From the NCBI RefSeq assembly GCF_021184025.1, contig NZ_CP036537.1, positions 2,604,001 to 2,668,000 on the forward strand: 64,000 nucleotides of DNA. The letters run 5' to 3'. Positions 42,354 through 50,570 of the stretch are shown here, one piece after another (position 1 is the stretch's first letter; each line of letters starts with the position of its first letter). Source of the DNA: Rhodopseudomonas boonkerdii. Its GTDB lineage: Bacteria > Pseudomonadota > Alphaproteobacteria > Rhizobiales > Xanthobacteraceae. The position numbers and the translations under genes are program-made. Below the pieces are notes generated by a model that saw nothing but the letters and a program-made list of their open reading frames with translations, made no database searches and had not been told where the DNA came from.

Positions 42354-43091
42354 ATGTTCGATTTGACTGGCAAGACTGCGCTCGTCACCGGCGCCACGGG
42401 CGGCATCGGCGGCGCGATCGCGACCGCACTGCATGCGCAAGGCGCCACCGTTGCGCTCTCCGGCACCCGCCGCGAGGCGCTGGAAGCGCTGGCTGCCAAG
42501 CTCGGCGACCGCACTCATGTGCTGCCCTGCAATCTTTCCGAGGCGGCCGAAGTCGAAGAATTGGTTCCGTCGGCCGAAAAGGCGATGGGGCAGCTCGACA
42601 TTCTGGTCGCCAATGCCGGCATCACCCGCGACAATCTGTTCGTGCAGCTGCGCGACGAGGATTGGGACAATGTCATCAACGTCAATCTGACGTCGACTTT
42701 CCGTCTCGCCCGGGCTGCTACCAAGCTGATGATGCGCAAGCGTTTCGGTCGCATCATCGCCATCACCTCGGTGGTGGGTGTCACCGGAAATCCCGGGCAG
42801 GGGAATTACACTGCTGCGAAAGCCGGCCTCATCGGCATGATGAAGACCCTCGGCGCCGAATACGCCAAGCGCGGCGTCACCGCCAACTGCATCGCGCCCG
42901 GTTTCATCGCCACGCCGATGACCGATGTGCTGAACGACAAGCAGCGCGAAACGATTCTGACCAAGGTGCCGGCGGGGCGTCTCGGCTCGCCCGAGGATAT
43001 CGCTGCGGCGGCGGTTTATCTGGCCTCCAATGAAGCTGCCTATGTCACCGGACAGACCATTCACGTGAACGGCGGGATGGCCATGATCTAA
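42354..43091 (+). CDS. fabG: 3-oxoacyl-ACP reductase
   Basis: FabG reduces beta-ketoacyl-ACP with NADPH in fatty-acid elongation. This 245-residue SDR starts MFDLTGKTALVTGATGGIG. It has the NAG motif near 88, catalytic Ser in ITSVVGVTG, Tyr and Lys in GNYTAAKAG, and the FabG-type end GGMAMI. An in-frame ATG at 42342 exists, but GGAGA at 42344-42348 is correctly spaced for 42354. It lies between fabD and acpP. Confidence 0.95.
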   Translation: MFDLTGKTALVTGATGGIGGAIATALHAQGATVALSGTRREALEALAAKLGDRTHVLPCNLSEAAEVEELVPSAEKAMGQLDILVANAGITRDNLFVQLRDEDWDNVINVNLTSTFRLARAATKLMMRKRFGRIIAITSVVGVTGNPGQGNYTAAKAGLIGMMKTLGAEYAKRGVTANCIAPGFIATPMTDVLNDKQRETILTKVPAGRLGSPEDIAAAAVYLASNEAAYVTGQTIHVNGGMAMI

Positions 43092-43229
43092 GCTTGCGGG
43101 TTCCCGCAACGCCGTGATTCAATTGAGCTTTGGACGGTCGTCCCTGCATGTGGCAATGCCATGTGATGTGTGCTAATCGAGCGTCCAACGGTGGGGCAAA
43201 GAAGGCCATTGCAGGATGTTGAAACCCTG

Positions 43230-43387
43230 TATATTGGCGGGGCCGAGCCTACCGTTTTCGCGAGGCTCCGCCCGGGACGGCGGGGCCATTCCACACAGCG
43301 CGAGAGCGCTAAGGTTTAACGAGTTAAACGCTCCATGATGGCTCGTATCGTCTACGGACGAGCCTGGGTAACAAGCACGAGGTTGAA
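43230..43387 (+). promoter_or_regulatory. Structured leader/promoter region of acpP
   Basis: A -10-like TATATT lies at 43230-43235. Downstream come three inverted repeats: GAGCCT/AGGCTC (about 43246-43269), the palindrome GTTTAAC-GA-GTTAAAC (43314-43329), and GGCTCGT/ACGAGCC (43340-43364) ending 23 bases before the start codon. A leader of about 145 bases is plausible. The palindrome could be a regulator site; I cannot name the regulator. Confidence 0.45.
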
Positions 43388-43627
43388 ATGAGCGAGATTG
43401 GCGAGCGAGTGAAGAAGATCGTGGTCGAACACCTTGGTGTCGAGCCCGAGAAGGTGATCGATTCCGCGAGCTTCATCGATGATCTCGGCGCTGACAGCCT
43501 CGACACGGTCGAGCTCGTGATGGCGTTCGAAGAAGAGTTCGGCTGCGAGATTCCGGACGATGCTGCCGAGACGATTCTGACCGTCGGCGATGCGACCAAG
43601 TTCCTCGAGAAGAATGCCAAGAGCTAA
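43388..43627 (+). CDS. acpP: Acyl carrier protein
   Basis: This 79-residue acidic protein has the phosphopantetheine attachment site Ser37 in [18 protein letters not shown]. It carries growing acyl chains on its 4'-phosphopantetheine arm. The start [18 protein letters not shown] is typical of rhizobial AcpP. GAGG precedes the ATG. Upstream is a long structured leader and downstream a hairpin (43649-43687), both consistent with acpP being expressed more strongly than its neighbours. Confidence 0.97.
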   Translation: MSEIGERVKKIVVEHLGVEPEKVIDSASFIDDLGADSLDTVELVMAFEEEFGCEIPDDAAETILTVGDATKFLEKNAKS

Positions 43628-43648
43628 CTTCTTCGCGTGACACATTCT

Positions 43649-43687
43649 GAAGCCGGCGGGATCGCGTCGCTGCGGTCCTCCGGCTTC
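43649..43687 (+). terminator. Possible partial terminator or processing hairpin between acpP and fabF
   Basis: GAAGCCGG (43649-43656) and CCGGCTTC (43680-43687) form an 8-bp stem with a 23-base loop, followed by TTGCTG. The T tract is weak, so it may be an RNA-processing or 3'-end stabilising element for the abundant acpP message. Confidence 0.4.
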
Positions 43688-43737
43688 TTGCTGTGAAGCG
43701 CGGGAATTGGCTTTTGAAACAAGCTGTGGAGATGCAG

Positions 43738-45003
43738 ATGAGGCGGGTAGTCGTCACGGGCCTGGGCATGGTGTCGCCATTGGGCTGCGGCGTCGAGCCG
43801 ACCTGGAAGCGTATCCTCAATGCCGAGAGCGGCGCGAAGCGGATCGACACATTCGAGGTCGCCGACCTGCCGGCACAGATCGCCTGCATGATTCCGCGCG
43901 GCGATGGCAGCGCCGGTACTTTCAATCCCGATCAGTGGATGGAGCCGAAGGACCAGCGCAAGGTCGACGACTTCATCGTCTTCGCCATGTGCGCCGCCAA
44001 GCAGGCGCTCGACGATTCCAACTGGCATCCGACCAGCCACGAAGATCAGTGCAATACCGGCGTGCTGATCGGCTCGGGTATCGGTGGTCTCACCGGTATC
44101 GCCGAAACCGCAATCACACTGAAAGAACGTGGTCCGCGCAAGGTTTCGCCGTTCTTTATCCCTGGGCGCCTGATCAATCTGGCGTCAGGTTATGTCTCCA
44201 TCGAACACGGCCTCAAGGGCCCCAACCATTCCGTCGTGACGGCATGCTCCACCGGCGCCCATGCGATCGGCGACGCCGCGCGCCTGATCGCACTCGGCGA
44301 TGCCGAAGTGATGGTCGCCGGCGGCACGGAATCGCCGGTCAGCCGTATCGCGATGGCCGGCTTCGCCGCGGCACGCGCGCTGTCCACCGGCTTCAATGAC
44401 ACGCCCGAAAGGGCGTCGCGTCCGTACGACAAGGACCGTGACGGTTTCGTGATGGGTGAGGGTGCCGGCGTCGTCATTCTGGAAGAATACGAGCACGCCA
44501 AGGCCCGTGGCGCGAAGATCTATGCCGAAGTAGTCGGCTATGGCCTGTCCGGCGACGCCTATCACATCACATCGCCGTCGCCGGACGGCGATGGCGGCTT
44601 CCGCAGCATGAGCGCCGCTTTGAAGCGCGCCGGCATGGCGGCATCGGATCTCGATTACATCAACGCCCACGGCACATCCACGCCGCTCGGCGACGAGATC
44701 GAGCTCGGCGCCGTGCAGCGGCTGCTGGGGAATGCCGCTTCGAAGATCGCGATGTCGTCCACCAAGTCGTCCACCGGCCATCTGCTCGGGGCGGCCGGGG
44801 CCATCGAGGCGATCTTCAGCATTCTGGCGATTCGCGATAATGTTGCGCCGCCGACCATCAATCTCGACAATCCGTCAGTGGAAACCGCGATCGACCTCGT
44901 GCCGCATAAAGCGCGCGCGAAGGAGATCAATGTGGCGCTGTCGAACTCTTTCGGCTTTGGCGGGACTAATGCATCGGTGATCCTCAAGCGGGTGACCGGT
45001 TAG
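43738..45003 (+). CDS. fabF: Beta-ketoacyl-ACP synthase II
   Basis: FabF condenses malonyl-ACP with acyl-ACP. The 421-residue thiolase-fold enzyme has the Cys-His-His triad: Cys170 in VTACSTGAH, His311 in NAHGTSTPLGD and His348 in STGHLLGAAG. The gatekeeper region and C-terminal NSFGFGGTNAS are intact. In-frame starts at 43693 and 43732 exist; the ATG at 43738 has GGAG at six bases and yields the family's MRRVVVTGLGMVSPLG. Confidence 0.96.
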   Translation: MRRVVVTGLGMVSPLGCGVEPTWKRILNAESGAKRIDTFEVADLPAQIACMIPRGDGSAGTFNPDQWMEPKDQRKVDDFIVFAMCAAKQALDDSNWHPTSHEDQCNTGVLIGSGIGGLTGIAETAITLKERGPRKVSPFFIPGRLINLASGYVSIEHGLKGPNHSVVTACSTGAHAIGDAARLIALGDAEVMVAGGTESPVSRIAMAGFAAARALSTGFNDTPERASRPYDKDRDGFVMGEGAGVVILEEYEHAKARGAKIYAEVVGYGLSGDAYHITSPSPDGDGGFRSMSAALKRAGMAASDLDYINAHGTSTPLGDEIELGAVQRLLGNAASKIAMSSTKSSTGHLLGAAGAIEAIFSILAIRDNVAPPTINLDNPSVETAIDLVPHKARAKEINVALSNSFGFGGTNASVILKRVTG

Positions 45004-45050
45004 AGCATGATCCGGCCTGAAAACTGGTACTCATTCTTCGGGGTCTTGCG
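45002..45050. repeat. Dispersed repeat, family D (partial copy)
   Basis: The GAGCATGATCCGGCC sequence immediately after the fabF stop matches the core of family D (16971-17027); the second arm (TTCTTCGGGGTC) is degenerate. Confidence 0.4.
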
Positions 45051-45122
45051 GTAGAGATCTTCCACCGTTTCGCCGCAATCCGCTCTGATTGCTGCTGTGG
45101 GCGTATGTTATTGATGGAGCTC

Positions 45123-45161
45123 GGATTCGATCCAGGATTCGATCCCGTCACGAATGGACTC
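45123..45161 (+). promoter_or_regulatory. Direct repeat with three GANTC methylation sites upstream of mltG
   Basis: GGATTCGATCC occurs twice (45123-45133, 45135-45145), and with GACTC at 45157-45161 this gives three GANTC sites in 38 bases, just before the mltG start at 45173. GANTC is the target of the CcrM methylase in alphaproteobacteria, and clusters of it in promoters can mark cell-cycle control. Confidence 0.35.
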
Positions 45162-45172
45162 TAGGTACATCG

Positions 45173-46438
45173 ATGAGTGAGCGGTCGCCCATTTCGCCCC
45201 GAAGCCCGCGCGCTGCGCTGGAACCCGAGCAGGTTCCGCCGCCGCCCAGGCGGTCCGACGTGGCACGCAGCCCACTCGTCGTGTTCGGCAACGCCGTCAT
45301 CACCTTCATCATTCTCGTGATGCTCGCCACCGGGGGCGTCTATATCTACGGCAAGCAGGCACTGGAAGCTCCGGGGCCGCTGCAGGAAGACAAGGTCGTC
45401 AACATTCCCGCCCGCGCCGGCAAGGGCGATATCGCCGAAGTGCTGCAGCGCGAGGGCGTGATCGACGCCAATCGCTGGGTCTTCCTCGGCGCTGTGTTCG
45501 CACTGAAGGCCGCCCAGGATTTGAAGCCCGGCGAATATCTGTTCCAGAAGAACGCCAATCTACGCGATGTCATCGGCACCATCGTCGATGGCAAGGTGGT
45601 GCAGCATTCGATCACGATTCCCGAGGGCCTGACCTCCGAGCAGATCGTGGCCCGCCTGTCCGAGAACGATATCTTCACCGGCTCCATTCGCGAAATGCCG
45701 CGCGAAGGCACGCTGCTGCCGGAGACCTATAAATTCCCGCGCGGCACGTCGCGCGAACAGGTGATCCAGCGCATGCAGCGCGAGCAGAAGCGTGTGCTGG
45801 CGGATATCTGGGAACGTCGCAGCGGCGAAGTCCCGGTGAGGACGCCGGAGCAACTGGTGACGCTGGCCTCCATCGTCGAGAAGGAAACCGGCCGTGCCGA
45901 CGAACGCAGCCGCGTCGCCGCCGTGTTCGCCAATCGTCTGCAGAAGAAGATGAAGCTGCAGAGCGATCCGACCATCATCTACGGTCTGGTCGGCGGCAAG
46001 GGGACTCTGGGCCGCCCGATCAAGCGCAGCGAGATCCAGCAGCCGTCGCCCTACAACACCTATGTCGTCGATGGCCTGCCGCCCGGTCCGATCGCCAATC
46101 CCGGCCGCGCCTCCCTGGAAGCGACCGCCAACCCGGCGCGCACGCGCGACCTGTTCTTCGTGGCCGATGGCACCGGCGGTCATACGTTCACCGAGACCTA
46201 CGACGCGCACCAGAAAAATGTCGCCAAGCTGCGCGCGATCGAGAAGGCTGCGCAGAACGACGCTGTGGAGCCGCCCGAGGAGCAGCCGCAGGCAGCGCCG
46301 GTCGCGCCTGCCGGGGATGGCAATTCCACGGCTGGTGCTGTCGCGCCGCGTCAGGCGCCGGCCAAACAGCAGCGTCCGCGTAATCCGCCGGCCCGTCAGG
46401 GCGCCGCACAGCCTAGCGGCACGCCGGTCGCGCAATAA
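45173..46438 (+). CDS. mltG: Endolytic murein transglycosylase MltG (YceG-like)
   Basis: MltG cleaves nascent glycan strands and is thought to end their elongation. This 421-residue protein has a cytoplasmic Pro-rich start, one transmembrane helix (about 39-60), a LysM-like region (GDIAEVLQREGVIDAN) and the catalytic domain. The motif LASIVEKETG (231-240) holds the active-site Glu, with QSDPTIIYGL and NPGRASLEATANP following. An extra Pro/Gln/Ala-rich tail of about 60 residues closes the protein. The ATG at 45173 follows CTAGG. It belongs to the fab-mltG-yicC-gmk cluster. Confidence 0.93.
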   Translation: MSERSPISPRSPRAALEPEQVPPPPRRSDVARSPLVVFGNAVITFIILVMLATGGVYIYGKQALEAPGPLQEDKVVNIPARAGKGDIAEVLQREGVIDANRWVFLGAVFALKAAQDLKPGEYLFQKNANLRDVIGTIVDGKVVQHSITIPEGLTSEQIVARLSENDIFTGSIREMPREGTLLPETYKFPRGTSREQVIQRMQREQKRVLADIWERRSGEVPVRTPEQLVTLASIVEKETGRADERSRVAAVFANRLQKKMKLQSDPTIIYGLVGGKGTLGRPIKRSEIQQPSPYNTYVVDGLPPGPIANPGRASLEATANPARTRDLFFVADGTGGHTFTETYDAHQKNVAKLRAIEKAAQNDAVEPPEEQPQAAPVAPAGDGNSTAGAVAPRQAPAKQQRPRNPPARQGAAQPSGTPVAQ

Positions 46439-46554
46439 CGAGACGCGTCAACCGCGCCGATTTCCGTTCGATTTTCCTCGGGCTCGAAAGGGCCTATTCT
46501 CGTTTCGGTTCGCGTCTGCGCGAATCCCATTCTGAACCTTGGAGACGTTACGCG

Positions 46555-47442
46555 ATGGTGTTGTCGAGCATGACCGGCTTTGCGCGGAGCCACGGCACCA
46601 GCGGCCCCTATACGTTCGAATGGGAATTGAAGTCGGTCAACGCCAAGGGGTTCGATCTGCGCCTGCGCATGCCGCAGGGATTTGACGAGGTGGAAACCGC
46701 TGCCCGCAAACGCGCGGCCGAACTGCTGTCGCGCGGCACCGTCTACGCCAATCTCACGGTGAAGCGCGCCAATGCTGAGGCTGCCGTGCGTATCAACGAG
46801 GATGTGCTGAACGCTGTGCTGAAGATCGCGGCCGAAGTCTCGAGCAAGATCGATGCGGTCGCGCCGAGCATCGATGGCCTGATGAATATCAAGGGTGTGA
46901 TCGAGATGGTCGAGCCCGAAGCCGATGAGGCCGAGGAGGCTGCGGCGAAGACCGCGGTGGCTGCGGCCTTCGAGGAAGCGCTGAAAGCGCTCGTCGATAT
47001 GCGCAAGCGCGAGGGCACGACACTGGGCGACGTCCTCACCCAGCGTCTGGGCGAGATCGAGGCGCTGTCGAAGAAGGCGGAGGCGGCGCCGGGCCGCAAG
47101 CCGGAAGCGATCCGTGCGCGTATTGCCGAGCAGGTCGCGACGCTGCTCGATGCGTCCGATCGCTTCGATCAGGACCGCCTCACGCAGGAAGCGCTGATGA
47201 TCGCCACCAAGGCTGATATCCGCGAAGAACTCGACCGTATCGCCTCGCATATTTCGCAGGCCCGCGAGATGATCCGAAAGGGTGGCCCGGTGGGGCGGCG
47301 GCTGGACTTCCTGTCCCAGGAATTCAATCGCGAGGTGAACACGGTCTGCTCCAAGTCGGGTGATCTCGAACTGACCAGCCTTGGCCTGGAAATGAAGAAC
47401 GTGGTGGAGCAATTCCGCGAACAGGTTCAGAATCTGGAGTGA
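46555..47442 (+). CDS. yicC: YicC family endoribonuclease-like protein
   Basis: This 295-residue protein has the YicC N-domain (MTGFARSHG, WELKSVNAKGFDLRLRMP) and C-terminal DUF1732 domain (GGPVGRRLDFLSQEFNREVN, KSGDLELTSLGLEMKNVVEQ). YicC proteins act as RNases that target small RNAs such as RyhB in E. coli. The coiled-coil middle (residues 110-200) is rich in Glu and Ala. The start follows TTGGAGACG. gmk starts three bases after the stop, an arrangement conserved in many bacteria. Confidence 0.93.
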   Translation: MVLSSMTGFARSHGTSGPYTFEWELKSVNAKGFDLRLRMPQGFDEVETAARKRAAELLSRGTVYANLTVKRANAEAAVRINEDVLNAVLKIAAEVSSKIDAVAPSIDGLMNIKGVIEMVEPEADEAEEAAAKTAVAAAFEEALKALVDMRKREGTTLGDVLTQRLGEIEALSKKAEAAPGRKPEAIRARIAEQVATLLDASDRFDQDRLTQEALMIATKADIREELDRIASHISQAREMIRKGGPVGRRLDFLSQEFNREVNTVCSKSGDLELTSLGLEMKNVVEQFREQVQNLE

Positions 47443-47444
47443 GC

Positions 47445-48086
47445 ATGTCGAGCTTCGAGGGCGTCGAGCGCCGTGGCCTGATGTTCGTGCTGTCGTCGCC
47501 ATCGGGCGCTGGCAAGACCACGTTGACGCGCATGCTGATCGACGAGATTTCCGATCTCCGCATGTCGATCTCGGTGACGACGCGGCCGCCGCGGCCGGGT
47601 GAGGTTGATGGCAAGGACTACTATTTCGTCGATCAGGCGAAGTTCGACCGGATGGTTGCGAACGACGAATTGCTCGAATGGGCAAAGGTGTTCGACAATT
47701 GCTATGGCACGCCGAAGGCTCCCGTCGAGACCGCGCTCGCCAACGGCCACAATGTCTTGTTCGACATCGACTGGCAGGGGGCGCAGCAGCTGAACTCGCG
47801 GGCACCCAGCGATGTCGTCTCGGTCTTCATCCTGCCGCCCTCGGTGCAGGCGCTGGAGCAGAGGCTGCATACGCGCGCGCAGGATTCCGCAGATGTCATC
47901 CGCGGCCGCATGAAGAAGGCCGGCGACGAGATGAGCCATTTCGACGCTTATGACTATGTGGTCGTCAACGACAATATCGGCATCGCCTTCGAAGCCGTGA
48001 AATCGATCCTGCGCGCCGAGCAGCTCAAGCTGGAGCGTCAGGTCGGCATGGTCGCCTTCGTGCAGAAGCTGCGCCAGCAGCTCTGA
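47445..48086 (+). CDS. gmk: Guanylate kinase
   Basis: Gmk phosphorylates GMP to GDP. In this 213-residue protein the P-loop is SSPSGAGKTTL (18-28), and the GMP-binding region is SVTTRPPRPGEVDGKDYYFV, followed by FDIDWQGAQQL and the lid RMKKAGDEMSHF. The ATG at 47445 has GGAG from the end of yicC at five bases; a GTG at 47439 overlaps yicC. Its stop abuts the stop of the convergent gene at 48087 with no base between. Confidence 0.95.
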   Translation: MSSFEGVERRGLMFVLSSPSGAGKTTLTRMLIDEISDLRMSISVTTRPPRPGEVDGKDYYFVDQAKFDRMVANDELLEWAKVFDNCYGTPKAPVETALANGHNVLFDIDWQGAQQLNSRAPSDVVSVFILPPSVQALEQRLHTRAQDSADVIRGRMKKAGDEMSHFDAYDYVVVNDNIGIAFEAVKSILRAEQLKLERQVGMVAFVQKLRQQL

Positions 48087-48590
48087 TCACTGCCTGCTGG
48101 CCGTCCAGCGGCCGCTGCAGCCGTTCGACATCTGCATCGAGCCGCCGCCACTGCGGCCGGACAGGCGGCCGGTCATGACGGCGCTGACACTGCCGCTGCT
48201 GCCGACCCCCTGCAATACGCCGCTCGGACTGATGCTGCCGCCTCCGCCGACGCTCCCGCCGGAGATCGTCAATGTGCTGCTGGCGGTTTTGCCTGCACAC
48301 ACCGAGGATTGGCCGATGAATGCGATCAGCCAGGTCCCGTCGAACCTGGCGGCACTGCCACCGCCGTCTCCGGAGGAGCCGCGGCGAGCCGGAGCTGCGC
48401 GCTGCTCGGATCGCTCGCGGTGGGCAGGTCTTGCAGCCCGTGGTTCGGAGGACGAGCCGGACAGCGATTTGTTGTCATTGCCGAGGCTACCCCCGGTGGC
48501 GCCCTGACTGCGGGCGTCGCTGCCGCCGAGCGCGATCATGAGCAGGCCGGCGAGGGCGACGGATTTCAAGAGGATCTGCTGGGGTGCCAT
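48087..48590 (-). CDS. Secreted Arg-linker protein 2, paralogue of the next gene
   Basis: This 167-residue protein has a signal peptide (SVALAGLLMIALGGSDARSQ). The mature part has three segments: an N-terminal motif GGSLGNDNKSLSGS, an Arg-rich linker (RAARPAHRERSEQRAAPARR), and a C-terminal domain of about 80 residues starting FDGTWLIAFIG. That domain has Cys in SSVCAGK and GCSGRW, glycine-serine repeats and the end GCSGRWTASRQ. All three segments recur in the gene just upstream (48597-49094), so the two are tandem duplicates. I do not recognise the family. It starts six bases after the stop of that gene without its own Shine-Dalgarno and is third in the apparent operon headed by a caspase-like gene. 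Confidence 0.72.
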   Translation of the reverse strand: MAPQQILLKSVALAGLLMIALGGSDARSQGATGGSLGNDNKSLSGSSSEPRAARPAHRERSEQRAAPARRGSSGDGGGSAARFDGTWLIAFIGQSSVCAGKTASSTLTISGGSVGGGGSISPSGVLQGVGSSGSVSAVMTGRLSGRSGGGSMQMSNGCSGRWTASRQ

Positions 48591-48596
48591 GGGCGG

Positions 48597-49094
48597 TTAC
48601 TGTTTGGATGCGACCCAGCGGCCCGAGCATCCGTCGGATCGCTGGAAGGTGCCTGAGCCGGAGCGGCCGGACAGGCGGCCCAGGCTGGTGACGCCGATGC
48701 CGCTGTAGTTGCCGGCGCCGCGCACGGCGCCGCTGGCGCTCACCGTGGCCCTGCCGTTGCCGGTGCTGCCCGTCATCCGTCCGCCCGCCACGACGAACTG
48801 TTCCGTGAACGTTTCGGTGCAGCCGGACGTGCCGACGCTGGAGATAGACCAGACGCCGTCGAGACCTCCTCCGCCGCCCTCGCCACGGTTGCGCGGCGCC
48901 GCCTGACGGCGCGGTGCAGGGCGCTCGGAGCGCTCGCGGGCAGCACGCGGTGCCGATCGGGATTCCGGCGCGGAGCCCGATAGCGTCTTGTTGTCGTTGC
49001 CAAGGCTGCCGCCCATGGCGCCTTGCGCGAAAGCCGCGCCGCCCGAGAGAACCAGAGCCGCGGCGCAAATCATCAATCCGGATCGAACAGACAT
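48597..49094 (-). CDS. Secreted Arg-linker protein 1, paralogue of the previous gene
   Basis: This 165-residue protein has a signal peptide (GLMICAAALVLSGGAAFAQ). It shares with its neighbour the motif GGSLGNDNKTLSGS right after the cleavage site, an Arg-rich linker (RAARERSERPAPRRQAAPRN) and a C-terminal Gly/Ser-rich domain (LDGVWSISSVG, SGCTETFTEQF, RLSGRSGSG, GCSGRWVASKQ). The paired Cys residues could form a disulfide. The function is unknown. The frame is open further upstream, but the ATG at 49094 gives the signal peptide. It follows the caspase-like gene by 28 bases on the same strand. Confidence 0.72.
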   Translation of the reverse strand: MSVRSGLMICAAALVLSGGAAFAQGAMGGSLGNDNKTLSGSAPESRSAPRAARERSERPAPRRQAAPRNRGEGGGGGLDGVWSISSVGTSGCTETFTEQFVVAGGRMTGSTGNGRATVSASGAVRGAGNYSGIGVTSLGRLSGRSGSGTFQRSDGCSGRWVASKQ

Positions 49095-49122
49095 CGCAAA
49101 TCGGCTTTCAAAAATGAGGTGC

Positions 49123-50490
49123 TTACAATTTCGCGTCGGGGCCTTTGACTGAATTGGCGCAAATGGCGCCGACGATTGAACACGACTTTCCTGTCTTGCT
49201 GCACTGATCGATGGCGGCATCGCGCGCTTGCGCCAGCGTGGTGCGCGCGACCAGCGACCAGTTGCCGCCAAGGGCTGCAAAGGCCCCGCAATTCGATCCG
49301 TAGAACGACAGTTCAAGCGGGCAGGCGGCAGAGCCGCATTGCGCGCGCGCCTTGCCGACGGCGGATTTACGCGATGGCTGGTCCCAGGACATGCCCCATT
49401 TCTTGTCCTTGGCGTCGAACACGATGGCGCCCCATGGTTTGACGTCCTGGATCGTACGCAATCGCTGCAGCAGGCCTTCGGTGGCTTCGCCGGTGGGCGG
49501 CAGGCCGCCCTTGAGCTGGAAGTCGCGGATCGCCACTGCGATGCCGTTCTTGCTGTTCAGCGGCTCCGGATCGAAGTTGAGTTCATAGAGACGATCGCTG
49601 ATCTCGGAGAGTTTGACGGGATCGGTGATTGCCAGTTTGTCGAAGTCGATGCGTGGCGCATCCGACAACCGTGCCTCCTGCATCGGCTTGTCCGGCACCA
49701 CCACCGGCACGGCTGGCGCGGGTGCGACGAAATAGAAATTTCCGTCGATGGGCGATGACGACACCCAGGGCTGCTGCGCGCCACCTGTTGAACGCTTCAC
49801 GGCCAGGCCGACCTGGTTGAAGGTCTGGAAGATGTCGAGGCCGGCCTGCCGCACGGTCGTCGCGAGCGCCTTCGTATATGGGCTGTTGCCATCGGCGCCG
49901 TCCTGCGCCACCGAGCCGGGCTGGGTGGCATAGGAGATCAGCGTGCCTTCCGGCGCGCGCATCTGCGCCAGACCGCCTTCGGCAGCACGCAGCCCGCGGG
50001 CGCCGAAGGGATTGTTCCGGCAGGCGTCGAGGATGACCATGTTCAGGCGCGTGCCTGAGCCCTGCATCTGCCGCAGCACCAGATTGACGTCGACCATCTG
50101 GAAATCGACATCGGCCTCGCGGGTCGGATTGGCGCTGACGGGGACGAGATAGTTTGAGCCCGCCACCTGCACGCCGTGGCCGGCATAATAGAACAGCGCG
50201 ACATCGGCACCCTGCACCTGGCGGCCGAAATTCTGCACGGCGATGTCGAGCGACGGCTTGTCGAGATCGAGCTGCGCGCCGCCGCCAACCAGCGTGAAGC
50301 CGAGCGTGGACAACGTCTGCGCCATCAGCCTGGCGTCGTTCTTGGGATTATCGAGGCGGGTAATGCTCTGATAGTTCGAATTGCCGACGATCAAGGCAAT
50401 GCGTTTCTCGGCATGGGCGATGCCGAGTGTCGTGAGCAATGCGAGAAGTATCAACGCGAGCGATCGCGCGTAACGGACAAAATGGTCCAT
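49123..50490 (-). CDS. Secreted caspase-like protease (peptidase C14 / orthocaspase) with PG-binding-like and DUF4189 domains
   Basis: This 455-residue protein has a signal peptide (SLALILLALLTTLGIAHA). The caspase p20-like domain spans about 28-250: EKRIALIVGNSNYQ, catalytic His105 in FYYAGHGVQVAG, catalytic Cys157 in ILDACRNNPFG, and later LISYATQPGSVAQDG. Residues about 325-375 resemble a peptidoglycan-binding domain (NSKNGIAVAIRDFQLKGGLP). Residues about 380-450 match DUF4189 (WGAIVFDAKDKKWGMSW, CGSAACPLELSFYG). Prokaryotic caspase homologues usually cleave after Arg or Lys. The product should be periplasmic. It lies upstream of two Arg-rich secreted paralogues on the same strand. Confidence 0.85.
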   Translation of the reverse strand: MDHFVRYARSLALILLALLTTLGIAHAEKRIALIVGNSNYQSITRLDNPKNDARLMAQTLSTLGFTLVGGGAQLDLDKPSLDIAVQNFGRQVQGADVALFYYAGHGVQVAGSNYLVPVSANPTREADVDFQMVDVNLVLRQMQGSGTRLNMVILDACRNNPFGARGLRAAEGGLAQMRAPEGTLISYATQPGSVAQDGADGNSPYTKALATTVRQAGLDIFQTFNQVGLAVKRSTGGAQQPWVSSSPIDGNFYFVAPAPAVPVVVPDKPMQEARLSDAPRIDFDKLAITDPVKLSEISDRLYELNFDPEPLNSKNGIAVAIRDFQLKGGLPPTGEATEGLLQRLRTIQDVKPWGAIVFDAKDKKWGMSWDQPSRKSAVGKARAQCGSAACPLELSFYGSNCGAFAALGGNWSLVARTTLAQARDAAIDQCSKTGKSCSIVGAICANSVKGPDAKL

Positions 50491-50570
50491 GATCTCTACC
50501 CAGCAATGGGGATCATGGTAACGGGCACGACGTGAATCGCAATGGGTTGGATGCGCAGTCCTCGCTCCGC

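Noticed and set aside
45123..45145. Two direct repeats of 11 bases as a possible CRISPR or att site
   Set aside because: Only two units without spacers, no integrase or cas gene; better viewed as paired GANTC sites.
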